Shown here one piece after another: positions 32,734 through 42,864 of a stretch of DNA of 64,000 nucleotides (the first letter of the stretch is position 1; every line of letters begins with the position of its first letter). Both the position numbers and the translations under genes were made by a program. The notes below the pieces were generated by a model. It did not search any database and was not told where the DNA came from. It worked only from the letters and a program-made list of their open reading frames with translations. Origin of the DNA: Corythoichthys intestinalis (Eukaryota > Chordata > Actinopteri > Syngnathiformes > Syngnathidae); assembly GCF_030265065.1 (NCBI RefSeq), contig NC_080400.1, positions 54,048,001-54,112,000 of the forward strand, written 5' to 3'.

Positions 32734-32811
32734 GATTAATAAAATTCACTCAAATGTGCAATAATTCAAAAACAATTCACTTAAAAGGGGATTCAGAGTA
32801 AAAACCTAAAA

Positions 32812-34101
32812 TCAAGTTGTAGCCAATTGTGCTTCTATTTCTTTTGATTGTGGCTCCTCTTTTAGCTCAACCGGAGGGGGATTGGTTTTGCTTTTAGATT
32901 TTCTCGGCGTTGGCCTCTCCCGCATCCTTGCATTAAAAGTTTTCCGTTCTTTTGGCGTTGACTGTAAAACAATGTTTAAAAAGGACACCTCATTCGGTGA
33001 GTCTGATGGAAAAACCCGAGCTTCATCACCTGAGCTGGTAGAGGACACAGGTCTTCCTTTCTTTTCTGTGACCAGTGGAGAGTTGGGCGATAGCTCAGAT
33101 GCCAGCCTTTTACCATTTTGTGCACAAGGGATCTGTGTTTCCTCACTCTCAAGCTGTATCAGATTCTCTTGTAAACTGGCAATTATTTCCTCCGAGCTTT
33201 CGATTGGTGGGACCGAATGGGGCTCCTCCCCCTTCTCTTCCTCACCTGGTCCCTCTCCACCAATGGCAGGTTTTGGCGGGAGATTTGAATTCTCCGCCAC
33301 ATTTTCAATTATCTCATTTTCATTTGACGTTCCTTTTCCGGCCTTCAATTTGTTGGCAAAAGATTTTGGGCAATTTCTGAAGAGATGGCTTGATTCTCCA
33401 CAGAGATTACACTTTCTGCCATTGGTACATTCTTCAAAAGTATGACCAATTGCTCTACATTTTTTACAAATGATCTGTACACAAGCTTCTGCAAGGTGCC
33501 CGTGCTCACCACACTTGTGGCAGAGCTTGGGTTGACCTTGGTAATGTATGTAACCACGGTTTTCCCCCAAAACTATCATTGATGGGAGCTGTTTCAGGCC
33601 CTGGAAGCCCTGGGGGTCTTGCCATTGTTGAATGGGGACCCTCCAGGTGCAATTCCAGATGCCGTCCTCATCTCTCACCTTCATAGCCTGGCCTTTCACC
33701 GTGCAATATCTACCCAGCCAAAAACAAATGTCATCTGCACTCACCGTCTCATTGAACATTCGAACAATAACTGTTTTTGCAGAATTGTCAGTCAATTTCT
33801 CAACATTGAATGCAGATAACTGGGTTTTAACACTCTCGTAACGAGACCAAAATTCACGCAAGTTAACAGCCGTGTTAAAACTAACATCAAAGCCTTTGTT
33901 GAAAGGCAGAGACAAAATACAATTCAAGTCAACTGGCCTGAATGCCAGTATGTGCTGAATGAACTTCCTAGAGAAGTCAAGTCGAGACACAACTATACAT
34001 TCAGAACCAGTTGCCCTGTATGTGAAGCGCACGCTGTGGTGCCTCCGCATGCCAGCATGGATAACTGACATGGTGGAGGCACCACACACCCAGAAATACA
34101 C
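32812..34101 (-). CDS. Keno ORF1 protein, copy 2 (CCHC nucleic-acid-binding)
   Basis: 429 residues, collinear with the copy 1 protein, with scattered substitutions concentrated in the acidic linker and tail. The three CCHC knuckles at 194-244 are kept (the second reads CKKCRAIGHTFEEC). The knuckles and N-terminal 240 residues are nearly invariant between the copies while the tail varies. This looks like protein-level constraint before insertion. Confidence 0.9.
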   Translation of the reverse strand: MYFWVCGASTMSVIHAGMRRHHSVRFTYRATGSECIVVSRLDFSRKFIQHILAFRPVDLNCILSLPFNKGFDVSFNTAVNLREFWSRYESVKTQLSAFNVEKLTDNSAKTVIVRMFNETVSADDICFWLGRYCTVKGQAMKVRDEDGIWNCTWRVPIQQWQDPQGFQGLKQLPSMIVLGENRGYIHYQGQPKLCHKCGEHGHLAEACVQIICKKCRAIGHTFEECTNGRKCNLCGESSHLFRNCPKSFANKLKAGKGTSNENEIIENVAENSNLPPKPAIGGEGPGEEEKGEEPHSVPPIESSEEIIASLQENLIQLESEETQIPCAQNGKRLASELSPNSPLVTEKKGRPVSSTSSGDEARVFPSDSPNEVSFLNIVLQSTPKERKTFNARMRERPTPRKSKSKTNPPPVELKEEPQSKEIEAQLATT

Positions 34102-34250
34102 TCAAAAAAGACGTTCAGTACTTACAATTCAGTTTTCTGATGGCAGGTCCTGAAAAACACAAAACGCTATAAACAAATATGCTCCTCAAGGTGAGAACAC
34201 TCAGTGCCACGACAGGCAAAGAAAATCCCCACAAACAGAGGCGATCGCAG

Positions 34251-34276
34251 TCTTAGCCAAAAGGCCGAGAAGCGTT
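34251..34276 (-). pseudogene. RNU2: U2 snRNA gene, 5' portion, split by Keno (unit 2)
   Basis: First 26 nt of U2, with one change near the start (AACGCTTC for ATCGCTTC). It joins the LINE at the same base as in unit 0. Confidence 0.94.
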
Positions 34277-35197
34277 AACCACAAACTGGCACCAGGGACA
34301 GGCTCATTCCAGCCAATCCGGCCTAAAGTCATGGTCACACATGTCAAATGACAAAAGCAACACACATACACAAAAAATCTATCAAGACGGTCAAGCTGCG
34401 GCCTGCAGTAGTCACAGGGGGCGCGGTTGGCGGATGACAAACGCTTGATCTGATCGGTCGTTGAAAGCAAGGGAAAAAAGCTCAAGCTGGTCAGAAGAGG
34501 AGACCCAAAACCATTCGTTCCTCCAGCATCTAATTGTAGAACTAGTATAGTCATCCTTTAAATTCATATGGTTAATTTTTGGCTAGGATTATAAAAGTCA
34601 TAATGTTCCAAGGTCGAGTGAAGTTTAGTTGTGAAACCCCTTAAGTTAAGTTTAGAGTGAATCGTGGGTAATCAATTTCTTAGCCCCTCACACCCCAAGC
34701 TGTACTATTGGGGACGCCGGCGTCCCCTTGATTTCTCTGGGCCACAATGGCTGTTGTACTCGTCATAAAGACGTCATTTCTGGCCAGTATATAGACGAAT
34801 AGTCGCTCTTTCATTCAACACCGGATGGCAGCACTGTCACATCTTCCCGCGGCGACTGAAAACATCCAGTCGAAGTTCGCGTCACTGGCCTCCACCTGAC
34901 ATCTGCAATGTTTCATATCAGGTCTGTGCTAGAATAATCCATTTTTTCAGAATTGCGTCGACAAAATGACATCACAACGACAAGACAGGGGTAGAAGAAG
35001 GTGTGGAACACCAGCAGAAGAGCATCCAGCCTTCTCTGAACTACATTTTGGGCCAATGGCGGTGGAACATGAGGAATGTATCCAGGGTGTGGCTCTGAAG
35101 CAGTTTGAAATCCCGGAGCATTTAGCCCATTGCTAACACGACAAGACTCACTTGGCCGAACAACACACCCTTTCACTTTGTTTTTACTGTATAGAAA

Positions 35198-35308
35198 GGT
35201 CTGCTTAGCAGAACTTCAAAAATTGACTCAAACTCTTGCTTTTCCTCCCCACGGAAATCTTTAGTAAAAGGCGAAAGATTTATACGGTCTGAAAAGGAAC
35301 AAGAGTGT
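35198..35308 (-). ncRNA. RNU5: U5 snRNA (unit 2)
   Basis: Consensus loop 1 and Sm site. The 3' strand of the main stem reads GGGGAGGAAAAGCAAG, with A where most units have C (GGAACAGC), a variant shared with units 3 and 6. Confidence 0.93.
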
Positions 35309-36067
35309 ACTGCCTTGCATTTGACGGAACCGGCTGGGAGATGATCGGCGATAGCATTTTAACACAGGCTCTCAAGCGCTACAAACCAGTGGGGGGGCGT
35401 GCCGAGTCGCACCGAGCAGCCAATCGTTTCGTCCCCAAGGAGGAATTTCACTGCAAATGTAGACCGTAGAAATCTGGAGACTCTAAGGATTGACCGTTGG
35501 CTCGAGTCTACAGCAGGGGTGCCCAAGTCGGGTCTTGGAGAGCCCCTATCCAGCTTGTTTTCCATGTCTCCCTCCTTTACACACCTGAACCAAATGATCA
35601 GTTCATCAGCAAGCTCTGCAGGAGCCTGATTATTTTGATTCAGGTGTGTCGGACAGTCGTGCACCCAGACCGGATGCGGAACTGTAGCCGGAGAAGGAGG
35701 CGGGGGCGGCGAAAACCGGAAGCCGAGGGCAAACGGGGTGCCGGTCCAGGCTACCTGACTGCGATCAACTGATTGCGCTTGCAAGACACCAGATTGGTGA
35801 AAACGTTTCCTCTCTACGGCCCTTTATGGAATACTTTGCCCACCCTTGCTGTAGACTCTACGGGCTGACCATTGGCTCGAAAGTCCTCAGCGATCGGGCT
35901 CCAGCCAGTCGCAAGCTTCTCTAGATCCTACATTTTGGGCCAATGGCGGAGAACATGAGAGAGGCAAGGAGGGTGTTACTCTGAATCTGAACACTGACAA
36001 TTCCAGACCCACACCAGGGCCATGCAGCTTTTCATTGGCGCATTTCAAGTTTGATTTAACAAGAAAT

Positions 36068-36234
36068 CAGGGGAGAGCGCGTACGCAGTCCCCCACTACC
36101 ATAAATTTTGCAGTTGAGATTCCCACATTTGGGGAATTCATAAAGGTCACCGAAACCGGAATTGTGCAATGGTTAAGACTCGCCTTAGGAAAACCACCTG
36201 CTTGATCATGGTGTCTCCCCTGCCAGGTAAGTAT
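36068..36234 (-). ncRNA. RNU1: U1 snRNA, divergent form (unit 2)
   Basis: Loop II in the CAATTCCGG version. A private change gives CGGTGACC in place of CGATGACC on the 3' side of stem II. Confidence 0.92.
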
Positions 36235-36928
36235 GAATTGCACGCCTCTGCAAAGCCGAGGTCTTGAGCGCGCAGGCCATCTTCGTTCATGAGCTCGTTT
36301 GTTACACACCTATAAAATAGTAACAAACACACATAATGGACAAGGCAACTACAGTAAAACTGTTAACGCACAACTAGTCGTCAACTGACTTGAACTTTAA
36401 ATTAGCTTTAAAGAATGTGCAAAACAATCCCAGCATGCATTGCTGCTCCTCCAAAAGCTCAGCTGAAACGGTTGCCCGTACTCTGTCAATGTGCATGCGC
36501 CACTGAAAGCTCCAGATGCTATGAAACTGTAGTTATTTCTCAAAGCTAGGACAACCTTCCACTCACTTTCCTGTTTGTTTGGTCAGGAATAGACACTGCT
36601 GCTGACATGTTAGGGTCCAACCCGGAATGGATGCTACGTGACTCTTCTGGGTTCAGACTGCAGGCATATCCGATTCCAGTCGGATTCCTCCTCCAATCAG
36701 ATTTTTTTGAGCTGACTGTTCACACATTCTTTGTAAGTGTCCAAATCAGACCTGGGCCAGTTCAGAGGCCCACATTATTGACACACCTGACAGGTTCCTG
36801 TGGCAACAAAGACGTCATTCAGAGTAGAGTAAGGTCACGGACAGTCAAAACCCATCTGAGCCGCTCCTAACTGATTTCGTCACCGATTCGCTTTTCAGCA
36901 AGACTCGGTTTTGCTTTCACCAGTAGAA
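36235..36928. other. U1-U2 spacer (representative, unit 3)
   Basis: 694 bp that hold the U1 promoter on their left part and the U2 3' flank on their right. The right part includes the 3'-box-like GTGAAAGCAAAACCGAGT just beyond U2. In this unit and in unit 2 (spacer 28156-28849) a 32-bp block present in all other units (tgctcagacagagaatattg and on) is deleted. No other gene is seen. The recurrent 99-codon frame here is non-coding spacer. Confidence 0.7.
36424..36440. promoter_or_regulatory. ZNF143/Staf-type SPH site in the U1 distal element
   Basis: ACAATCCCAGCATGCAT matches the ACAATTCCCAGCATGC core bound by ZNF143/Staf at vertebrate snRNA promoters. It lies 190-206 bp upstream of the U1 5' end, the usual place of the distal sequence element, and an octamer-like TGCAAAA adjoins it. 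The motif recurs at the same place in every unit. Confidence 0.65.
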
Positions 36929-37118
36929 GGGGGCGCACCGTTTCTGGAGGTACTGCAATACCAGGTCGATGCATGGAGTAGACGGAGCAAGCCCCTATTC
37001 CATCTCCTAGGCCCAAAAATCAATTTAATATATGGTCCCCGGATAGGGGACGTATCAGATATTAAACTGATAAGAACAGATACTACACTTGATCTTAGCC
37101 AAAAGGCCGAGAAGCGAT
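36929..37118 (-). ncRNA. RNU2: U2 snRNA (unit 3)
   Basis: Whole gene with two private changes in the 3' stem-loops, at 36943 (CAGAAACG for CAGGAACG) and 36980 (CGTCTACTCC for CGTCCACTCC). Branch-pairing, stem IIa and Sm regions are consensus. Confidence 0.96.
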
Positions 37119-38039
37119 AACCACAAACTGGCACGAGGGACAGGCTCATTCCAGCCAATCCGGCCTAAAGTCATGGTCACACATGTCAAATGACAAAAGC
37201 AACACACATACACAAAAAATCTATCAAGACGGTCCAGCTGCGGCCTGCAGTAGTCACAGGGGGCGCGGTTGGCGGATGACAAACGCTTGATCTGATCGGT
37301 CGTTGAAAGCAAGGGAAAAAAGCTCAAGCTGGTCAGAAGAGGAGACCCAAAACCATTCGTTCCTCCAGCATCTAATTTTAGAACTAGTATAGTCATCCTT
37401 TAAATTCATTAGGTTAATTTTCGGCTAGGATTATAAAAGTCATAATGTTCCAAGGTCTAGTGAAGTTTAGTTGTGAAACCCCTTAAGTTAAGTTTAGCGT
37501 GAATCCTGGGTAATCAATTTCTTAGCCCCTCACACCCCAAGCTGTACTATTGGGGACGCCGGCGTCCCCTTGATTTCTCTGGGCCACAATGGCTGTTGTA
37601 CTCGTCATAAAGACGTCATTTCTGGCCAGTATATAGACGAATAGTCGCTCTTTCATTCAACACCGGATGGCAGCACTGTCACATCTTCCCGCGGCGACTG
37701 AAAACATCCAGTCGAAGTTCGCGTCACTGGCCTCCACCTGACATCTGCAATGTTTCATATCAGGTCTGTGCTAGAATAATCCATTTTTTCAGAATTGCGT
37801 CGACAAAATGACATCACAACGACAAGACAGGGGTAGAAGAAGGTGTGGAACACCAGCAGAAGAGCATCCAGCCTTCTCTGAACTACATTTTGGGCCAATG
37901 GCGGTGGAACATGAGGAATGTATCCAGGGTGTGGCTCTGAAGCAGTTTGAAATCCCAGAGCATTTAGCCCATCGCTAACACGACAAGACTCACTTGGCCG
38001 AACAACACACCCTTTCACTTTGTTTTTACCGTATAGAAA
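37119..38039. other. U2-U5 spacer (representative, unit 3)
   Basis: 921 bp. The left part is the U2 promoter. The middle has a perfect 18-bp palindrome (37552-37569) followed on the plus strand by a CRE-like GACGTCAT (37612-37619) and a TATATA (37630-37635). The right part is U5 3' flank with a block (acattttgggccaatggcgg and on) that also occurs downstream of U1. No fourth snRNA (U4, U6, U11, U12), 5S or 7SK sequence could be recognised here. Confidence 0.6.
37165..37182 (-). promoter_or_regulatory. proximal sequence element of the U2 gene
   Basis: GTGTGACCATGACTTTAG on the minus strand, 47-64 bp upstream of the U2 5' end, fits the place and general sequence of the vertebrate PSE bound by SNAPc. 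It is the same in all whole U2 units. Comparable elements before U1 and U5 are less clear by eye. Confidence 0.6.
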
Positions 38040-38150
38040 GGTCTGCTTAGCAGAACTTCAAAAATTGACTCAAACTCTTGCTTTTCCTCCCCACGGAAAT
38101 CTTTGGTAAAAGGCGAAAGATTTATAGGGTCTGAAAAGGAACAAGAGTGT
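38040..38150 (-). ncRNA. RNU5: U5 snRNA, loop-1 variant (unit 3)
   Basis: Loop 1 reads CGCCTTTTACCAAAG: a C replaces the very conserved U (38105). A second change (38127) converts ACCGTATAAA to ACCCTATAAA in the stem on the 5' side. Both changes recur in unit 6 and nowhere else. The Sm site and terminal hairpin are intact. A 7-of-8 octamer (CTGCAAAT, 38292-38299) lies about 145 bp upstream. Confidence 0.9.
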
Positions 38151-38908
38151 ACTGCCTTGCATTTGACGGAACCGGCTGTGAGATGATCGGCGATAGCATT
38201 TTAACACAGGCTCTCAAGCGCTACAAACCAGTGGGGGGCGTGCCGAGTCGCACCGAGCAGCCAATCGTTTCGTCCCCAAGGAGGAATTTCACTGCAAATG
38301 TAGACCGTAGAAATCTGGAGACTCTAAGGATTGACCGTTGGCTCGAGTCTACAGCAGGGGTGCCCAAGTCGGGTCTTGGAGAGCCCCTATCCAGCTTGTT
38401 TTCCATGTCTCCCTCCTTTACACACCTGAACCAAATGATCAGTTCATCAGCAAGCTCTGCAGAAGCCTGATTATTTTGATTCAGGTGTGTCGGACAGTCG
38501 TGCACCCAGACCGGATGCGGAACTGTAGCCGGAGAAGGAGGCGGGGGCGGCGAAAACCGGAAGCCGAGGGCAAACGGGGTGCCGGTCCAGGCTACCTGAC
38601 TGCGATCAACTGATTGCGCTTGCAAGACACCAGATTGGTGAAAACGTTTCCTCTCTACGGCCCTTTATGGAATACTTTGCCCACCTTTGCTGTAGACTCT
38701 ACGGGCTGACCATTGGCTCGAAAGTCCTCAGCGATCGGGCTCCAGCCAGTCGCAAGCTTCTCTAGATCCTACATTTTGGGCCAATGGCGGAGAACATGAG
38801 AGAGGCAAGGAGGGTGTTACTCTGAATCTGAACACTGACAATTCCAGACCCACACCAGGGCCATGCAGTTTTTCATTGGCGCATTTCAAGTTTGATTTAA
38901 CAAGAAAT
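38151..38908. other. U5-U1 spacer (representative, unit 3)
   Basis: 758 bp. The left part is the U5 promoter, the middle is the 335-bp MITE, and the right part is U1 3' flank with a 3'-box-like GTTAAATCAAACTTGAAA just beyond the U1 end (in units that read aacag, not aacaag). Imperfect 27-bp direct repeats, gactctaaggattgacc and gactctacgggctgacc each followed by ttggctcga, lie on either side of the MITE. Confidence 0.6.
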
Positions 38909-39075
38909 CAGGGGAGAGCGCGTACGCAGTCCCCCACTACCATAAATTTTGCAGTTGAGATTCCCACATTTGGGGAATTCATAAAGGTCATCGAAACCGG
39001 AATTGTGCAATGGTTAAGACTCGCCTTAGGAAAACCACCTGCTTGATCATGGTGTCTCCCCTGCCAGGTAAGTAT
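38909..39075 (-). ncRNA. RNU1: U1 snRNA, divergent form (unit 3)
   Basis: Loop II in the CAATTCCGG version, same sequence as unit 6. The closing helix AACC/GGTT is fully paired. Confidence 0.92.
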
Positions 39076-39801
39076 GAATTGCACGCCTCTGCAAAGCCGA
39101 GGTCTTGAGCGCGCAGGCCATCTTCGTTCATGAGCTCGTTTGTTACACACCTATAAAATAGTAACAAACACACATAATGGACAAGGCAACTACAGTAAAA
39201 CTGTTAACGCACAACTAGTCGTCAACTGACTTGAACTTTAAATTAGCTTTAAAGAATGTGCAAAACAATCCCAGCATGCATTGCTGCTCCTCCAAAAGCT
39301 CAGCTGAAACGGTTGCCCGTACTCTGTCAATGTGCATGCGCCACTGAAAGCTCCAGATGCTTTGAAATTGTAGTTATTTCTCAAAGCTAGGACAACCTTC
39401 CACTCACTTTCCTGTTTGTTTGGTCAGGAATAGACACTGCTGCTGACATGTTAGGGTCCAACCCGGAATGGATGCTACGTGACTCTTCTGGGTTCAGACT
39501 GCAGGCATATCCGATTCCAGTCGGATTCCTCCTCCAATCAGATTTTTTTGAGCTGACTGTTCACACATTCTTTGTAAGTGTCCAAATCAGACCTGGGCCA
39601 GTTCAGAGGCCCACATTATTGACACACCTGACAGGTTCCTGTGGCAACAAAGACGTCATTCAGAGCAGAGTAAGGTCACGGACAGTCAAAACCCATCTGA
39701 GCTGCTCAGACAGAGAATATTGGATTTCGGCCGCCGCTCCTAACTGATTTCGTCACCGATTCGCTTTTCAGCAAGACTCGGTTTTGCTTTCACCAGTAGA
39801 A

Positions 39802-39991
39802 GGGGGCGCACCGTTCCTGGAGGTACTGCAATACCAGGTCGATGCATGGAGTGGACGGAGCAAGCCCCTATTCCATCTCCTAGGCCCAAAAATCAATTTA
39901 ATATATGGTCCCCGGATAGGGGACGTATCAGATATTAAACTGATAAGAACAGATACTACACTTGATCTTAGCCAAAAGGCCGAGAAGCGAT
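39802..39991 (-). ncRNA. RNU2: U2 snRNA (unit 4)
   Basis: Array-consensus U2 over all 190 nt. The promoter side shares ggcaccaggg with unit 7, part of the higher-order duplication. Confidence 0.97.
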
Positions 39992-40912
39992 AACCACAAA
40001 CTGGCACCAGGGACAGGCTCATTCCAGCCAATCCGGCCTAAAGTCATGGTCACACATGTCAAATGACAAAAGCAACACACATACACAAAAAATCTATCAA
40101 GACGGTCCAGCTGCGGCCTGCAGTAGTCACAGGGGGCGCGGTTGGCGGATGACAAACGCTTGATCTGATCGGTCGTTGAAAGCAAGGGAAACAAGCTCAA
40201 GCTGGTCAGAAGAGAAGACCCAAAACCATTCGTTCCTCCAGCATCTAATTTTAGAACTAGTATAGTCATCCTTTAAATTCATATGGTTAATTTTTGGCTA
40301 GGATTATAAAAGTCATAATGTTCCAAGGTCTAGTGAAGTTTAGTTGTGAAACCCCTTAAGTTAAGTTTAGAGTGAATCGTGGGTAATCAATTTCTTAGCC
40401 CCTCACACCCCAAGCTGTACTATTGGGGACGCCGGCGTCCCCTTGATTTCTCTGGGCCACAATGGCTGTTGTACTCGTCATAAAGACGTCATTTCTGGCC
40501 AGTATATAGACGAATAGTCGCTCTTTCATTCAACACCGGATGGCAGCACTGTCACATCTTCCCGCGGCGACTGAAAACATCCAGTCGAAGTTCGCGTCAC
40601 TGGCCTCCACCTGACATCTGCAATGTTTCATATCAGGTCTGTGCTAGAATAATCCATTTTTTCAGAATTGCGTCGACAAAATGACATCACAACGACAAGA
40701 CAGGGGTAGAAGAAGGTGTGGAACACCAGCAGAAGAGCATCCAGCCTTCTCTGAACTACATTTTGGGCCAATGGCGGTGGAACATGAGGAATGTATCCAG
40801 GGTGTGGCTCTGAAGCAGTTTGAAATCCCGGAGCATTTAGCCCATCGCTAACACGACAAGACTCACTTGGCCGAACAACACACCCTTTCACTTTGTTTTT
40901 ACCGTATAGAAA

Positions 40913-41023
40913 GGTCTGCTTAGCAGAACTTCAAAAATTGACTTAAACTCTTGCTGTTCCTCCCCACGGAAATCTTTAGTAAAAGGCGAAAGATTTATAC
41001 GGTCTGAAAAGGAACAAGAGTGT
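40913..41023 (-). ncRNA. RNU5: U5 snRNA (unit 4)
   Basis: Loop 1 consensus. GAGTTTAAGTC precedes the Sm site, where units 1-3, 6, 10 and 11 have GAGTTTGAGTC. Confidence 0.93.
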
Positions 41024-41781
41024 ACTTCCTTGCATTTGACGGAACCGGCTGGGAGATGATCGGCGATAGCATTTTAACACAGGCTCTCAAGCGCTACAAA
41101 CCAGTGGGGGGCGTGCCGAGTCGCACCGAGCAGCCAATCGTTTCGTCCCCAAGGAGGAATTTCACTGCAAATGTAGACCGTAGAAATCTGGAGACTCTAA
41201 GGATTGACCGTTGGCTCGAGTCTACAGCAGGGGTGCCCAAGTCGGGTCTTGGAGAGCCCCTATCCAGCTTGTTTTCCATGTCTCCCTCCTTTACACACCT
41301 GAACCAAATGATCAGTTCATCAGCAAGCTCTGCAGGAGCCTGATTATTTTGATTCAGGTGTGTCGGACAGTCGTGCACCCAGACCGGATGCGGAACTGTA
41401 GCCGGAGAAGGAGGCGGGGGCGGCGAAAACCGGAAGCCGAGGGCAAACGGGGTGCCGGTCCAGGCTACCTGACTGCGATCAACTGATTGCGCTTGCAAGA
41501 CACCAGATTGGTGAAAACGTTTCCTCTCTACGGCCCTTTATGGAATACTTTGCCCACCCTTGCTGTAGACTCTACGGGCTGACCATTGGCTCGAATGTCC
41601 TCAGCGATCGGGCTCCAGCCAGTCGCAGGCTTCTCTAGATCCTACATTTTGGGCCAATGGCGGAGAACATGAGAGAGGCAAGGAGGGTGTTACTCTGAAG
41701 CTCAACACTGACAATTCCAGACCCACACCAGGGCCATGCAGTTTTTCATTGGCGCATTTCAAGTTTGATTTAACAGTAAAT

Positions 41782-41948
41782 CAGGGGAGAGCGCGTACGC
41801 AGTCCCCCACTACCATAAATTTTGCAGTTGAGATTCCCACATTTGGGGAATTCATAAAGGTCATCGAAACTGGAGTTGTGCAATGGTTAAGACTCGCCTT
41901 AGGAAAACCACCTGCTTGATCATGGTGTCTCCCCTGCCAGGTAAGTAT
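41782..41948 (-). ncRNA. RNU1: U1 snRNA, divergent form (unit 4)
   Basis: Loop II in the CAACTCCAG version, which replaces the closing G opposite C with A and so opens the top pair of stem II. The U1A-site core ATTGCAC is unchanged. Confidence 0.91.
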
Positions 41949-42674
41949 GAGTTGCACGCCTCTGCAAAGCCGAGGTCTTGAGCGCGCAGGCCATCTTCGT
42001 TCATGAGCTCGTTTGTTACACACCTATAAAATAGTAACAAACACTCATAATGGACAAGGCAACTACAGTAAAACTGTTAACGCACAACTAGTCGTCAACT
42101 GACTTGAACTTTAAATTAGCTTTAAAGAATGTGCAAAACAATCCCAGCATGCATTGCTGCTCCTCCAAAAGCTCAGCTGAAACGGTTGCCCGTACTCTGT
42201 CAATGTGCATGCGCCACTGAAAGCTACAGATGCTTTGAAATTGTAGTTATTTCTCAAAGCTAGGACAACCTTCCACTCACTTTCCTGTTTGTTTGGTCAG
42301 GAATAGACACTGCTGCTGACATGTTAGGGTCCAACCCGGAATGGATGCTACGTGACTCTTCTGGGTTCAGACTGCAGGCATATCCGATTCCAGTCGGATT
42401 CCTCCTCCAATCAGATTTTTTTGAGCTGACTGTTCACACATTCTTTGTAAGGGTCCAAATCAGACCTGGGCCAGTTCAGAGGCCCACATTATTGACACAC
42501 CTGACAGGTTCCTGTGGCAACAAAGACGTCATTCAGAGTAGAGTAAGGTCACGGACAGTCAAAACCCATCTGAGCTGCTCAGACAGAGAATATTGGATTT
42601 CGGCCGCCGCTCCTAACTGATTTCGTCACCGATTCGCTTTTCAGCAAGACTCGGTTTTGCTTTCACCAGTAGAA

Positions 42675-42864
42675 GGGGGCGCACCGTTCCTGGAGGTACT
42701 GCAATACCAGGTCGATGCATGGAGTGGACGGAGCAAGCCCCTATTCCATCTCCTAGGCCCAAAAATCAATTTAATATATGGTCCCCGGATAGGGGACGTA
42801 TCAGATATTAAACTGATAAGAACAGATACTACACTTGATCTTAGCCAAAAGGCCGAGAAGCGAT
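42675..42864 (-). ncRNA. RNU2: U2 snRNA (unit 5)
   Basis: Array-consensus U2, no private change seen. Confidence 0.97.

Larger units (their letters stand above)
29003..34250 (-). mobile_element. Keno-type U2-specific LINE, copy 2 (both ORFs open)
   Basis: At 5,248 bp this looks full-length: 149-nt leader, ORF1 of 429 residues, 78-nt gap, ORF2 of 1,139 residues, a 3' UTR of about 300 bp and an A-rich 3' tail (ttttttcttttgaacatg on the plus strand). It occupies the same U2 position and orientation as copy 1, with the same 11-nt loss of U2 sequence. With no frame break in either ORF it could be a source copy, provided it can be transcribed. Confidence 0.9.

Noticed and set aside
37119-38039. 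A fourth snRNA or a 5S gene in the unit
   Set aside because: Invariant parts of U4, U6, U11, U12, 7SK and 5S (including the 5S internal promoter) were looked for by eye on both strands and not found. A covariance search could still find a diverged one.
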